Part shown: in pieces, positions 53,601-57,838 of the stretch
Numbering within the stretch: the stretch's first letter is position 1
How the letters are laid out: the number at the start of each line of letters is the position of its first letter
Assembly (NCBI GenBank): GCA_030248195.1
Contig: JASAND010020876.1
Coordinates: 55,949 to 119,948 of the forward strand
Direction of reading: 5' to 3'
Length of the DNA: 64,000 nt
Source of the DNA: Trissonchulus latispiculum
Taxonomy: Eukaryota; Nematoda; Enoplea; Enoplida; Ironidae
Notes under the pieces: model-generated
Seen by the model: only the letters and a program-made list of their open reading frames with translations
The model's database searches: none
What the model was told of the DNA's origin: nothing
Made by a program: the position numbers and the translations under genes

Positions 53601-56600
53601 TTCCGTAGGGAGGTTGTAAATTAAGGAAAACAAGTTGCAACCGCTTAACATATGAGCCTGTCCTACAACGAGGCTCATATTGGCGTCACAGTGCATTCCA
53701 CATTAAAGCCTCATTAAAGAACCTCAGCTTCATCCACATTACGGAAAAATGAATAGACGTCGTGGCCCAGAAGAAATGGACTGAAGTGAACTACGACTGC
53801 TCAAGCTGAACTGTACATGCAACCTGATGTTTCCTGAAACACTATGGCACACCTCTAATGCATTCTGGAAACACTTTCACATTATACACACGCAGAATGC
53901 GTTCCCACTTGGCTGTGAGTCAGAGCGCCTCATGGCGTACCGTATTGAGCATATGCACACTATAATGACTGATCAACATTGTATATATGAAGGATAATTT
54001 GTAATGAAAAGCTTTATGCAGTATCTATTTATATAAAAGTAAAATATATATCTGCAAATTATTCGTATTATGACATACGCCAATATGAGCCTCGTTGTAG
54101 GACAGGCTCATATGTTAAGCGGTTGCAACTTGTTTTCCTTAATTTACAACCTCCCTACGGAACTCATATGTATTTTACAGGCTAGTTTTTGCTTATGTAC
54201 AACCTGCCTACGACGACTCATATGTATTTTACATGCGACGAAGGAGCACTTTTTGTTCTTGTATATTATTCACCGTAACTAAAACTGAACACTGGTATAT
54301 ATGCATATGTAATTCGTATGTATATAACTTTTTCAGTCCGCGAATATGGGTTGCTCGGCGAAGCTGTGCCCATATTAATTGCCCACAACCTAGTCCTCGT
54401 CTTTTTTTGAACCTAGCCCCCATATTAAGCATTTTTAAGACTAGTCCTCTCCTGATTTTACAACCTCACCACCACCCATATTACTTTTTCATGCTCCGGA
54501 GGAGCATTTTTATTACTTGTTAAATGTGTAAATTAAATTAAATTGTGTAGATTTAAATTAGTAAATTTAACTTTAATTTTCCTTGCGCTTCGAAAAACTT
54601 AAGTAAAGCATTTTTGTAAAATTTTTTAAATTTTTGTAAATTTTCTCACATTTACACATTTAATCTACACAATTTAATTTACACATTTAATAGCTGAATA
54701 ACATAAAGTTTGTCATTTGCAGGTTTACCAAGATAGAAGAAATTAAAAAGGTGGTTCAATCAAACAGAATATTTCCAATTCAAAATTTGATTTTACAAAC
54801 TCAAAGACTGAACATTTAAACAATTTAATTTGTTAGATTAGGAGATGCTGAATTGGTTATATTTAGTCCTACAGTATTTGTCAAAACATGATTTTTGATG
54901 GGGCCGTAATGGGGCCGTGTTTTATGTGGGGCCGGGGCCGTCTTTTATGCACCCGGGCCGGGGCCGGAGCAGGGGCCGTGTTTTATGTACGGGGCCGGGG
55001 CCGTGTTTTATACACACCCAAAAACCGACTTCATCCAAATTTGGAAATTTCTAAAAAATCGCTTAGCCAACGCAAAAACACCTGTATGGATATTAACACG
55101 CTACCTAGTCTGGATTAACATTGTGCCAAATTATAGCTCATTTGCTCTTGCGCAGCTCTAAAACTTTTGGTCACCGCGAAATTTTCCTAACTTTTTCGTT
55201 TTCCTATGTTTAACATTAACACATGTCGGGGTCACATTAGGAAGACTATTGTGAATAATTGAGAAAGTTTTGCAACAAACGCAACTGTCTTGTTTTGTGG
55301 GCCCATGTGAAGTACAAGTTTAAGAATCGTTACTTTTTTGCCCCGCAGGTGCGCCTCAGCGGCGCCGCAAAGTCGGCTCAGAGCGAAAAGTGACCTTTTT
55401 TTGGTCGCTGCGCAGCTCGAACAGCTCGCAGCTCGCAGAGCTGGGCTGGAGCCGATGTCTTTTTATATTCCGAAATTACATATATCGAACTAACTAAATA
55501 GCTAAGTCTCGTTTCTCTATCACTTCCCTAGCGACCACAGTGGCCGGTCAAAAATGGTGAAAATTCGAAAAAAATCGAAAATTCTTGCTATCCATTCAAC
55601 TTAGAAAGCTCAAATCTTCCAAACAAAGGTTTTATAGTACGGAGAATCGATTTCCGTAAGCAGTTTTACCATCGGACCCACCAGGGCTGGTTCCACTTTG
55701 CTATCAGGAGGGTCAAGTCGGTACCGACTTCCAGACCACCATATAGGACTGTGTATGGCCTCTCAAGGCTTTGTCCGTAGGGGTTTTCTGGTGCGCCCAA
55801 CTCATTCCCGGTGTCCGTTTTTCCGTCCGACCCATCCATCTCCGGGTATTTTTTAGGGTTTTTTTCCGGGGAGGGGCTTCCCGGGAAGAAATTTTTTTTG
55901 GGGGGGAAGATTTTTTGGCCAAAATGAGCCAAAAATGGTATTTTTTGGCGTATTTTGCATGGTGAAACGTTAAAAGTTCTCAAAAATGCCTGGATTTAAG
56001 CTAAAAATAGCTATTTTTACGAAAAAATCCCCGGCGAAGCCGGAAAATTTTTGAAAATTTGGCCATTTTTGGCTAAAATGTGGGCCCTCAAAAAATCCCG
56101 GGGGAGAAGCAAAAATCCCAGGAGGGGGCGATTTCGGGGGGGAAGGCATTTTCGGGGGGGGGGAAGGTCGATTTCGGGGGCCCCCGCCCACCCCCTGTAA
56201 AAATATCCTGCATCTTGCTGGTTCGACTTTGACGTTTGGAGGGTCCGGTCGGTACCTACTTCCATGAACTCCATATAGAACTGTGCATAGCCTCACAAAA
56301 CTTTGTCTATCTGGTTTTCTGATGCGCTCAGCTCATTTCCGGTATTCGTTTTGCCGTCCGACGTACCTATTTTGCTGGACTGGTTCCACTTTGCCGTTTG
56401 AAGGGTCCGTCGGGTGGGGGGTCAAGTGGTCAAAAATGAAATGTTTCAAAAGTAGTCGTATTTGGTATCAAATGAAAGCCCTAAGTGAGCTGAGCAACTT
56501 TTGTCATAGAACTACGTATCCAAAGTGTCTGTAGAGAGCTGTTTTGGGGTGGGGTGGGGACTTAGGCGATTTTGGGTCAAAAATTAATTTTTTCAATAGC

Positions 56601-57669
56601 GGTCAGATTTGGTGCCAAATGAAAGCCCGAAGCGAACTGATCAACTTTCGCCATAGAACCCACCAAAACTGGCTGTGTCGGAGTCTTTACTTTGTCAACC
56701 GGAATTTAAAGGATAGACATAAGGCCCAACACACATATTATCCCCTTTTGTGCGAAGCATTTTTTACTTGTTTATATATAAATAAGTAGTCTAGAATAAT
56801 ACAAAGGAAAAATTATATATCCGCTATCCATTTTGTGCTGCATACATATTTAACATACTTCCATCAGTCTTTTTAGGGCACTTCGGATTCCACACCTCTG
56901 TCTTATCTGTCAACATCCTGCCCAGATATTTCCATGATAGCTGAGGATGAGTACAACTTGGTCTCCTTTTCTCTGCCCGATGCTCTTACACCAGAAGTTA
57001 CCTGTAAGCTGTCGGGAATTTTTTAGAAAATCTCAGAAGATTTTCGTATGTATGGTTTTTTGACTGGCAAAATTTGGGTTCTAACTACACACGAATTGCC
57101 AAGTCATGCACCCGATTTGCTATTTAATCTGCTTTTCTGCAATTATGGTTTCAACGCAGTCATAAAGCTGTCCATTCGAAACTGCATCAATGACTGACTG
57201 GAATGGTTTCTGCGTTATGATTAAATATAATCTTCAAATTTTTAGCAATTTTTCTTAGGGCGGCTTTGCTTGATAAGATTGCATTTAGTCATATTCTGTA
57301 GTATCGTTAACTAAGTCAGAGCCAATGATTTCTAAAGAAGTCGAAAGTAACGTCGTTTGAAGCACCGTTACAGTGTTAGCGACTATTTCTTCACTGTGGC
57401 TTTTTAATGCGGACTAATTTACATCTATTCCGTTTAGTCCCTTTCTGTAAGACCCTTTTCAGAATCGTTAATATCGTTAATGTACATACACGGTGCACGA
57501 CGTTTGTAGTGTTTATATTTTAGCGCGCTGGTTTAACGCACTGCACAACGCTACGAAACCACTGGCCGTTAGCAGAAAGCACAGCTTGGGTAGCTCTACT
57601 AGACCGGTCAGGATTGATGTTACACTGGTTGATCCATCCCATAGAAATTTTGCTGATAAATATCAAATG
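17505..57669 (+). CDS. VPS13D: VPS13D, N-terminal 1,776 residues (24 exons, continues beyond window)
   Basis: Bridge-like lipid transfer protein that moves phospholipids between ER and mitochondria or peroxisomes through a long hydrophobic groove (family knowledge). Coding exons: 17505-17601, 17779-17856, 26641-26750, 27313-27390, 27553-27645, 28182-28298, 28738-28827, 30138-30272, 30725-30858, 31352-31869, 32213-32985, 33986-34129, 34318-34532, 35420-35567, 35789-36121, 36552-36742, 36933-37006, 38169-38270, 38937-39106, 41735-41942, 42292-43436, 43644-43745, 56877-57003, 57524-57669. They total 5,328 nt, all GT-AG with compatible phases and no stop. Residues 1-95 are the chorein N-terminal domain starting [19 protein letters not shown] then PRQWW (about 306-315) is the VPS13 signature; [15 protein letters not shown] and LVDPSHRNF match remembered human VPS13D block by block in order. 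The VPS13D-specific start and central blocks favour D over A/B/C. The UBA, adaptor and C-terminal domains lie outside the window. The start is the only ATG that gives the conserved MLEGLVAW. Confidence 0.95.
17779..17856 (+). CDS. VPS13D: VPS13D exon 2
   Basis: The acceptor is TGTTTTAG. It encodes [19 protein letters not shown] and VPLAIKSG, matching the family block that ends LPLKKDAL..LELPFEVKAG. It ends phase 1 at TCAG|GTATAT, splitting the Gly codon completed by exon 3 8.8 kb away. Confidence 0.93.
17945..19802 (+). mobile_element. Hairpin-headed element with tandem array (truncated on the right)
   Basis: It begins with stem-loop AGGGGGAGCGC (17947-17957), loop GTTA, GCGCTCCCCCT (17962-17972). 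Unique sequence follows, then seven copies of a 139-157 base unit. It is cut by the 6.2-kb inverted-repeat element. Its body differs from the 39232 element, but its repeats share the core GGTATCAAATGAAAGCCC. Confidence 0.6.
18817..19785. repeat. Tandem array, about 7 x 139-157 bp
   Basis: GTGGCG(C/A)CC landmarks fall at 18817, 18974, 19124, 19273, 19422, 19561 and 19700. Each unit contains GGTATCAAATGAAAGCCC and AAAATCGATTTTT. The long open frames across it are shadows of the repeat. Confidence 0.85.
20164..21285 (+). CDS. LINE ORF1 protein (PHD finger, coiled coil, RNA-binding core)
   Basis: An open frame of up to 373 residues; the ATG at 20341 (ACCATGG context, [10 protein letters not shown]) is a likelier start than 20164. 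A PHD-like C4HC3 finger (CSMC, CPLC, HAACVG, CEKC) lies about 45 residues after that start. A coiled coil ([10 protein letters not shown] type repeats) follows, then a core with [32 protein letters not shown] and [11 protein letters not shown]. It is the RNA-binding chaperone partner of ORF2 in LINE ribonucleoproteins. Confidence 0.82.
   Translation: MKKKSFIKHFNLFVFLGVIGFNPFDSVLGKPSGTDTERKRTIYIYNFLDHSICWINFWTMVNHPDNRPLRGSTSSEVADSCSMCTYQIGSRDYTVSCPLCPVKFHAACVGIDNTLYQKLDKLGALRYVAAVCEKCRELPNRLNLVEQRLSALESANSGGTDVPNNGICGAGGGLSTATDSRISALESALETVIKRVERLETQTTAIVPNLRKEIEEVVTKDEKKNRLVLFSLPEPTGDKGIELGIEDTRAADRADILEMAADLGIPGDEIIDVFRDGVRKKAAKKPRIIKIAFRHQEARMTFLYGCSSLQGKKPGWKSIWTRPDLTERERDADLHLRKQLEEYRSKEDHNPNVVIRNGKFFDKVKKLVVNLSA
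21300..24122 (+). pseudogene. LINE ORF2 endonuclease/reverse transcriptase, one frameshift
   Basis: The endonuclease has [18 protein letters not shown] and [12 protein letters not shown], then a one-base shift between about 21779 and 21806 (a run of six G and a run of six T). After it, CSTHNV replaces the expected SDHN. The RT is fully open: [22 protein letters not shown] (motif A), [20 protein letters not shown] (B) and LFADDAKLY (C, both Asp present). It ends in the usual C-terminal LRG. There is no ATG at the 5' end of the endonuclease frame, so translation may use reinitiation or an upstream start. Confidence 0.85.
24376..25756. other. Non-coding interior of the inverted-repeat element
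   Basis: No gene seen. It contains a short CATCCATCCATTCATTCCAT repeat near 25280 and a reverse-oriented stem-loop at 25393-25414 of the AGGGGTCGC family. Confidence 0.5.
26157..26556. mobile_element. hAT-like G-rich MITE, second family
   Basis: Imperfect 15-bp ends CACTAGCGTAGCCAG and CTGGCAACGCGCCTG with a perfect 8-bp duplication GTGTGTAC (26149-26156, 26557-26564). Contains hairpin TGGGGGGCAGAGCCCCCCA at about 26215. Located in VPS13D intron 2. Confidence 0.8.
26641..26750 (+). CDS. VPS13D: VPS13D exon 3
   Basis: The acceptor is TTATTTTAAG; the first two bases finish the Gly codon. [10 protein letters not shown] and [16 protein letters not shown] match the chorein block GKVTLQIP...PWVISISSLHLI. 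The donor CAG|GTATAC is phase 0. Confidence 0.93.
26779..27158. mobile_element. hAT-like MITE, third family (GCGGATCCAGG ends)
   Basis: Ends CAGGGGCGGATCCAGG and CCTGGATCCGCCAGTG, flanked by a perfect 8-bp duplication GCTGCACT (26771-26778, 27159-27166). It starts only 29 bases after the VPS13D exon 3 donor, in intron 3. Confidence 0.83.
27313..27390 (+). CDS. VPS13D: VPS13D exon 4
   Basis: 26 codons, rich in charged residues ([16 protein letters not shown]). It lies where the family has a charged helix after the first chorein strands. The donor CGA|GTACGC is chosen over a GTAAGT 28 bases downstream because only it keeps exon 5 in frame. Confidence 0.8.
27553..27645 (+). CDS. VPS13D: VPS13D exon 5
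   Basis: 31 codons, ending [17 protein letters not shown], equivalent to the family block SYWYSVTASVVTRIVENIE. The acceptor is ATTTTTAG, the donor CAG|GTATTT, phase 0. Confidence 0.92.
27646..28181. other. VPS13D intron 5
   Basis: No second gene supported. Antisense open frames over 27962-28153 and 28077-28574 are largely shadows of exon 6. Confidence 0.6.
28182..28298 (+). CDS. VPS13D: VPS13D exon 6
   Basis: 39 codons. [20 protein letters not shown] matches the family's DVHLRFEDGVTNPSHPFAF, followed by [12 protein letters not shown]. Too short for a simple open-frame scan; found by family matching. The acceptor is TTTTTGTAG, the donor TGG|GTACGT, phase 0. Confidence 0.92.
28345..28600. repeat. 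G-rich MITE fragment in VPS13D intron 6
   Basis: ATTCTAGGAAGTGGGGGG and CTGGCTTACTTCTAGGC resemble termini of the CTGGGYTTATT family (for example 38392, 58239), but the ends cannot be paired and no target duplication is clear. Confidence 0.45.
28738..28827 (+). CDS. VPS13D: VPS13D exon 7
   Basis: 30 codons. [17 protein letters not shown] aligns with QLDVAEFSIYWDVD of the family. The acceptor is GATTTTTTAG, the donor GCG|GTTAGT, phase 0. Confidence 0.88.
29050..30015. repeat. ~310-bp direct repeats with terminal stem-loop, VPS13D intron 7
   Basis: About 2.3 units containing TTCCGGAAATTTCGATTT, CAGTTTTTCGGCCATAACTT and GAGCTCAGCGAGCTC occur between 29050 and 29765. An (AATA)n run follows, then stem GGGTTGCC (29980-29987) / GGCAACCC (30005-30012). 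Probably another hairpin-ended element, reverse oriented; its other end is not seen. Confidence 0.6.
30138..30272 (+). CDS. VPS13D: VPS13D exon 8
   Basis: 45 codons. [17 protein letters not shown] and PHIPRF correspond to the 'LEPV.A..KL.RNCS' block that introduces the next groove repeat. The acceptor is ATTTCAG, the donor AAG|GTAATA, phase 0. Confidence 0.88.
30273..30724. other. VPS13D intron 8
   Basis: Nothing recognised; short open frames on both strands lack family resemblance. Confidence 0.5.
30725..30858 (+). CDS. VPS13D: VPS13D exon 9
   Basis: [17 protein letters not shown] to YRKWRPKGK, the conserved R(K/R)WRPK motif that precedes the VPS13 WW block. It ends phase 2 (AG|GT), completed by A from exon 10 to make Arg. 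Confidence 0.92.
31030..31055. repeat. Solo terminal stem-loop in VPS13D intron 9
   Basis: Perfect 11-bp stem AGGGGGAGCGC/GCGCTCCCCCT with loop GTTA, identical with flanking ATT and AGAATAGG to the head of the element at 17945. The rest of that element is absent. Confidence 0.75.
31352..31869 (+). CDS. VPS13D: VPS13D exon 10
   Basis: It starts [21 protein letters not shown], the VPS13-diagnostic '(R)WW.FAI...IR.(R/K)R..W' motif, followed by [15 protein letters not shown] and a low-complexity Ser/Thr/Pro stretch. [13 protein letters not shown] matches the VPS13D SWFPGWGGWYG region. The donor is CAAG|GTACGT, phase 1. Confidence 0.95.
32213..32985 (+). CDS. VPS13D: VPS13D exon 11
   Basis: 258 codons. 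[20 protein letters not shown] opens a groove repeat, and [19 protein letters not shown] corresponds to 'V..RPLNIIYNP..I..V..FF' of the family. A Ser/Thr-rich linker sits near the middle. The donor AGG|GTAGGC gives phase 0. Confidence 0.92.
33190..33211 (-). repeat. Solo terminal stem-loop in VPS13D intron 11
   Basis: AGGGGTCGC, loop TACC, GCGACCCTT: a reverse-oriented copy of the head of the 50254 element, with ATAATATGAGTG on its inner side and one mismatch in the stem. Confidence 0.65.
33370..33928. mobile_element. Foldback element, VPS13D intron 11
   Basis: Ends TTAGCTCGGTG and CACTGAGCTAA. The interior is full of complementary AACTCAGAGTTAA, TTAACTCTGAGCTC and GTTAACTCCGAGTTAACC units. 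No coding capacity. Confidence 0.65.
33986..34129 (+). CDS. VPS13D: VPS13D exon 12
   Basis: 48 codons. [16 protein letters not shown] and [14 protein letters not shown] match the family's 'LDISAP.VIFP' and 'LVVDLG.LLL.N' strands. The donor CGG|GTTAGG is phase 0. Confidence 0.92.
34318..34532 (+). CDS. VPS13D: VPS13D exon 13
   Basis: An acidic linker with [14 protein letters not shown], close to the VPS13D DDEYKTPLATPPNTPP linker, which is probably disordered. It ends phase 2 (CATAG|GTGTGT). Confidence 0.9.
34637..35260. mobile_element. G-rich MITE 'CTGGYTTATT', VPS13D intron 13
   Basis: Ends CTGGCTTATTTTTAGG and AGTAAAAATAAACCAG, flanked by TGTTC (34632-34636, 35261-35265). It fills most of an 887-bp intron. 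Confidence 0.7.
35420..35567 (+). CDS. VPS13D: VPS13D exon 14
   Basis: [14 protein letters not shown] corresponds to the family's 'YSLSF.DLQI.VG' strand pair. [16 protein letters not shown] is the following strand. The donor AAG|GTATGG is phase 0. An exact 15-base echo of the exon end is repeated just past the donor at 35594-35613. Confidence 0.88.
35789..36121 (+). CDS. VPS13D: VPS13D exon 15
   Basis: 111 codons. [20 protein letters not shown] matches 'G.LP.LKIHINE.KI.ALK'. A basic Ser/His-rich linker follows, then [11 protein letters not shown]. The donor AGG|GTATGA is phase 0. Confidence 0.92.
36552..36742 (+). CDS. VPS13D: VPS13D exon 16
   Basis: [24 protein letters not shown], and [13 protein letters not shown] match the human VPS13D blocks LGVES, VHGLLLVDTMQ and DLLMASHKNL in the same order. 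It ends phase 2. Confidence 0.95.
36933..37006 (+). CDS. VPS13D: VPS13D exon 17
   Basis: A short exon encoding [18 protein letters not shown], equivalent to 'DIPTGSLRDS.AQSP' in the human protein. Phase 2 in, phase 1 out. The donor is CTCTG|GTAAGA. Confidence 0.88.
37052..38067. mobile_element. TTAA-ended MITE 'GGTGSTGGT', VPS13D intron 17
   Basis: TTAAGGTGGTGGTATCC at the left and GGAAACCAGCACCTTAA at the right. About 1.0 kb without coding potential; TTAA at both tips suggests piggyBac-type mobilisation. Confidence 0.75.
38169..38270 (+). CDS. VPS13D: VPS13D exon 18
   Basis: [17 protein letters not shown] and [10 protein letters not shown] match 'LIKLEYQFVSS.CPS' and 'VISLQVNNLDI' of the family. 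Phase 1 in and out. Confidence 0.88.
38392..38678. mobile_element. G-rich MITE 'CTGGGCTTATTCTAG', VPS13D intron 18
   Basis: Perfect 15-bp terminal inverted repeats CTGGGCTTATTCTAG / CTAGAATAAGCCCAG, flanked by TTTCAA on both sides (38386-38391, 38679-38684). Confidence 0.8.
38937..39106 (+). CDS. VPS13D: VPS13D exon 19
   Basis: [20 protein letters not shown] corresponds to 'LNPETIVELIGFLQKSF'. A Pro/Glu-rich linker follows. The donor TTG|GTATGC is phase 0. Confidence 0.86.
39232..41543 (+). mobile_element. Hairpin-ended tandem-repeat element E1, VPS13D intron 19
   Basis: It starts TCATAGGGGTCGC with stem AGGGGTCGC (39236-39244), loop GGCA and GCGACCCCT (39249-39257), then ATAATATGTG. Inner parts: CTGCGCAG repeats, a ~163-bp duplicated unit (39905-40290) and eight 147-bp repeats (40320-41440). 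It ends CACATATTATCCCC, then TTGTGCGGAGCATTTTTGT and TACTTG. No protein is encoded; the long frames are repeat shadows. The architecture (terminal stem-loop, internal satellite) recalls Helentron-associated elements, but this is inferred. Confidence 0.7.
40320..41440. repeat. 147-bp tandem array, about 8 units
   Basis: AAATTTGGTA landmarks at 40341, 40488, 40635, 40782, 40929, 41077 and 41222, a spacing of 145-148. Units contain GAGCAACTTTTGTCATAGAA and GTGGGGTGGGGTGGGG. Confidence 0.9.
41735..41942 (+). CDS. VPS13D: VPS13D exon 20
   Basis: [17 protein letters not shown] matches 'EVAVEIHRLNLLLLRTVG', and [16 protein letters not shown] matches 'KIATASIGGTKVNVSM'. The acceptor is TTTTTAG, the donor GTCG|GTAGGC, phase 1. 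Confidence 0.88.
42292..43436 (+). CDS. VPS13D: VPS13D exon 21
   Basis: The longest exon, about 382 residues (1270-1651). [53 protein letters not shown] and [16 protein letters not shown] match successive human VPS13D strands. A (TCT)n run encodes Ser repeats. The coding frame continues into the intron past the donor CTAGTG|GTTAGT; exon 22 restores the family sequence. Confidence 0.93.
43644..43745 (+). CDS. VPS13D: VPS13D exon 22
   Basis: 34 codons. [20 protein letters not shown] lines up with 'LLMEDLLEKNPDSKYKNLMVSR'. The acceptor is TTCTCTTAG, the donor TCG|GTTAGT, phase 0. It is followed by the 13.1-kb repeat-filled intron. Confidence 0.88.
43805..44172. mobile_element. Palindromic MITE, intron 22
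   Basis: Ends CAAGAGTA and TACTCTTG, extended by GAGTGTGACAGC / GCTGTCACACTC. The 7-bp duplication GTATGAT is at 43798-43804 and 44173-44179. The interior has GGTACAC / GTGTACC and TTTGTGGGGGGTC units. It lies 59 bases past the exon 22 donor. Confidence 0.75.
44183..44640 (+). repeat. Dispersed repeat, copy 1
   Basis: Matches 63450-63900 in the same orientation through GCTCATTTTCACA, GAAATCAA.CTGTG and AGAAAAGTTGTTC. No coding frame; class unknown. Confidence 0.6.
45064..46053. mobile_element. TTAA-ended MITE 'GGTGGTGATTCC', intact copy
   Basis: TTAAGGTGGTGATTCCTTTT and AAAAGGAATCACCACCTTAA are perfect 20-bp inverted ends; 990 bp, non-coding. Reference copy for the split element at 8295-14474. 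Confidence 0.82.
46590..46954. repeat. GC-rich minisatellite block (A) with unique tail
   Basis: Units of about 27-30 bases with CATAAAACACGGCCCC, six or so copies to 46757, followed by AATCATGTTTTGACAAATAC and text to CTTTATGTTATTCAG. An inverted copy is at 54705-55025. Confidence 0.75.
46961..46986 (+). repeat. Terminal stem-loop TGTAGGGGCGC
   Basis: TGTAGGGGCGC, loop GATA, GCGCTCCTACA, followed by TAATATGGG, an alternative stem on the same layout as 39236. The downstream 1.7 kb is non-coding and contains a GGGGGGTCTGGGGGGC hairpin at 47647 like that at 26210, and GGCGCGAAAATTTTTT at 48300. Confidence 0.6.
48760..49480. repeat. Tandem repeat (143-152 bp) with TGACCAGTGGTCA palindromes
   Basis: CGCTCGTTTCAATGGGCATA landmarks at about 48921, 49073, 49216 and 49360. 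Each unit carries the palindrome pair TGACCAGTGGTCA and TTGACCACTGGTCAA. No coding function. Confidence 0.82.
49735..49912 (-). mobile_element. Short hairpin-ended element B
   Basis: Read on the minus strand: it starts with stem AATATGGG...CCCATATT (49875-49908) and ends with hairpin TGCTCC/GGAGCA then TTTTTATTACTTG. Length about 180 bases. An inverted copy lies at 54343-54520. Confidence 0.75.
50254..51795 (+). mobile_element. Hairpin-ended element E2, lacking its own 3' end
   Basis: Stem AGGGGTCGC (50258-50266), loop GGTA, GCGACCCCT. It includes the ~163-bp unit (50950-51330) and three 147-bp repeats to about 51770. It runs directly into the head of E3 at 51796, and no E2 remnant follows E3. 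Confidence 0.7.
51796..53453 (+). mobile_element. Hairpin-ended element E3, complete
   Basis: Nearly identical to E1 over its first kilobase (stem-loop 51800-51821, CTGCGCAG repeats, ~163-bp unit). It has four 147-bp units (52740-53240) and the same terminus TGCGGAGCATTTTTGTTACT. Differences in array length from E1 show that the satellite expands and contracts. Confidence 0.75.
53498..53690 (-). mobile_element. Short hairpin-ended element C
   Basis: On the minus strand: head stem ATATGAGCCT (53671-53680) / AGGCTCATAT (53650-53659), two ACATATGAGT units, and end GGAGCACTTTTTGTTCTTGT. Identical inverted copy C' at 54076-54262. Confidence 0.75.
54076..54262 (+). mobile_element. Short hairpin-ended element C'
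   Basis: Plus-strand copy of C with stem 54083-54092 / 54104-54113. Mirrored open frames in C and C' are repeat shadows. Confidence 0.75.
54343..54520 (+). mobile_element. Short hairpin-ended element B'
   Basis: Plus-strand copy of B: GCGAATATGGG head, then ...GCTCCGGAGGAGC with ATTTTTATTACTTG end. Confidence 0.75.
54520..54690. mobile_element. Small TTAA palindromic MITE
   Basis: TTAAATGTGTAAATTAAATT near the left and AATTTAATTTACACATTTAA at the right, with GTGTAGATT/AATCTACAC continuing the inverted repeat. 171 bases, A/T-rich. Confidence 0.7.
54705..55025. repeat. Inverted copy (A') of the GC-rich minisatellite block
   Basis: GTTTGTCATTTGCAGG to CAAAACATGATTTTTGATGG, then GGGGCCGTGTTTTAT units: the reverse complement of 46590-46954 with fewer units. 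Confidence 0.75.
55320..56770 (+). mobile_element. Hairpin-ended element E4, 5'-truncated and decayed
   Basis: Corresponds to E1 from the GCGCC-rich segment onward, with a G-rich insertion at about 55830-56200, two 147-bp units and the terminus CACACATATTATCCCC to TTTTTTACTTG. No head stem-loop. Confidence 0.65.
56877..57003 (+). CDS. VPS13D: VPS13D exon 23
   Basis: [16 protein letters not shown] corresponds to 'YLSQSCPSVSNVEYPD'. The acceptor is TCTTTTTAG, the donor ACCT|GTAAGC, phase 1. Confidence 0.88.
57524..57669 (+). CDS. VPS13D: VPS13D exon 24 (last visible exon)
   Basis: [20 protein letters not shown] matches 'VHINIFLVDKKHPEFSSSY'. The donor ATG|GTGAGT is phase 0. No exon continuing the family block (next expected DVDFN..D.L..LQTWV) is visible up to 64000, so intron 24 exceeds 6.3 kb. 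Confidence 0.92.
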
Positions 57670-57792
57670 GTGAGTAAGTCAGTTTTCCTCGTAAAACATT
57701 ATGTGGGCTAAGCTTGCCTTAGGACTTTCAAATATTCTTTTAATACGCACTAACACTATAATAGTTTAGCTAAGATGCGTATGCTTCTGTAT

Positions 57793-57838
57793 TTATTTCT
57801 GTAGTGGTGGTGGCAAGCTGATTCCTCGTTTCCCAAAT
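57793..57838 (-). CDS. NPF exon 2: RF-amide terminus and C-terminal tail (possibly shared)
   Basis: 46 nt: one base completing Arg, then FGKR, GISLPPPLQK and TAA. AATAAA overlaps the stop (57792-57797), suggesting a very short 3' UTR. It is the only sequence between here and 62300 with a splice acceptor followed by R-F/Y-G in the required phase, so it may serve all three first exons. It lies 124 bases downstream of the VPS13D exon 24 donor, on the other strand. Confidence 0.82.

Noticed and set aside
53463..54282. Two identical 'proteins' in opposite orientation
   Set aside because: They are the C and C' inverted copies of a short transposable element; no start context, domain or signal supports a gene.
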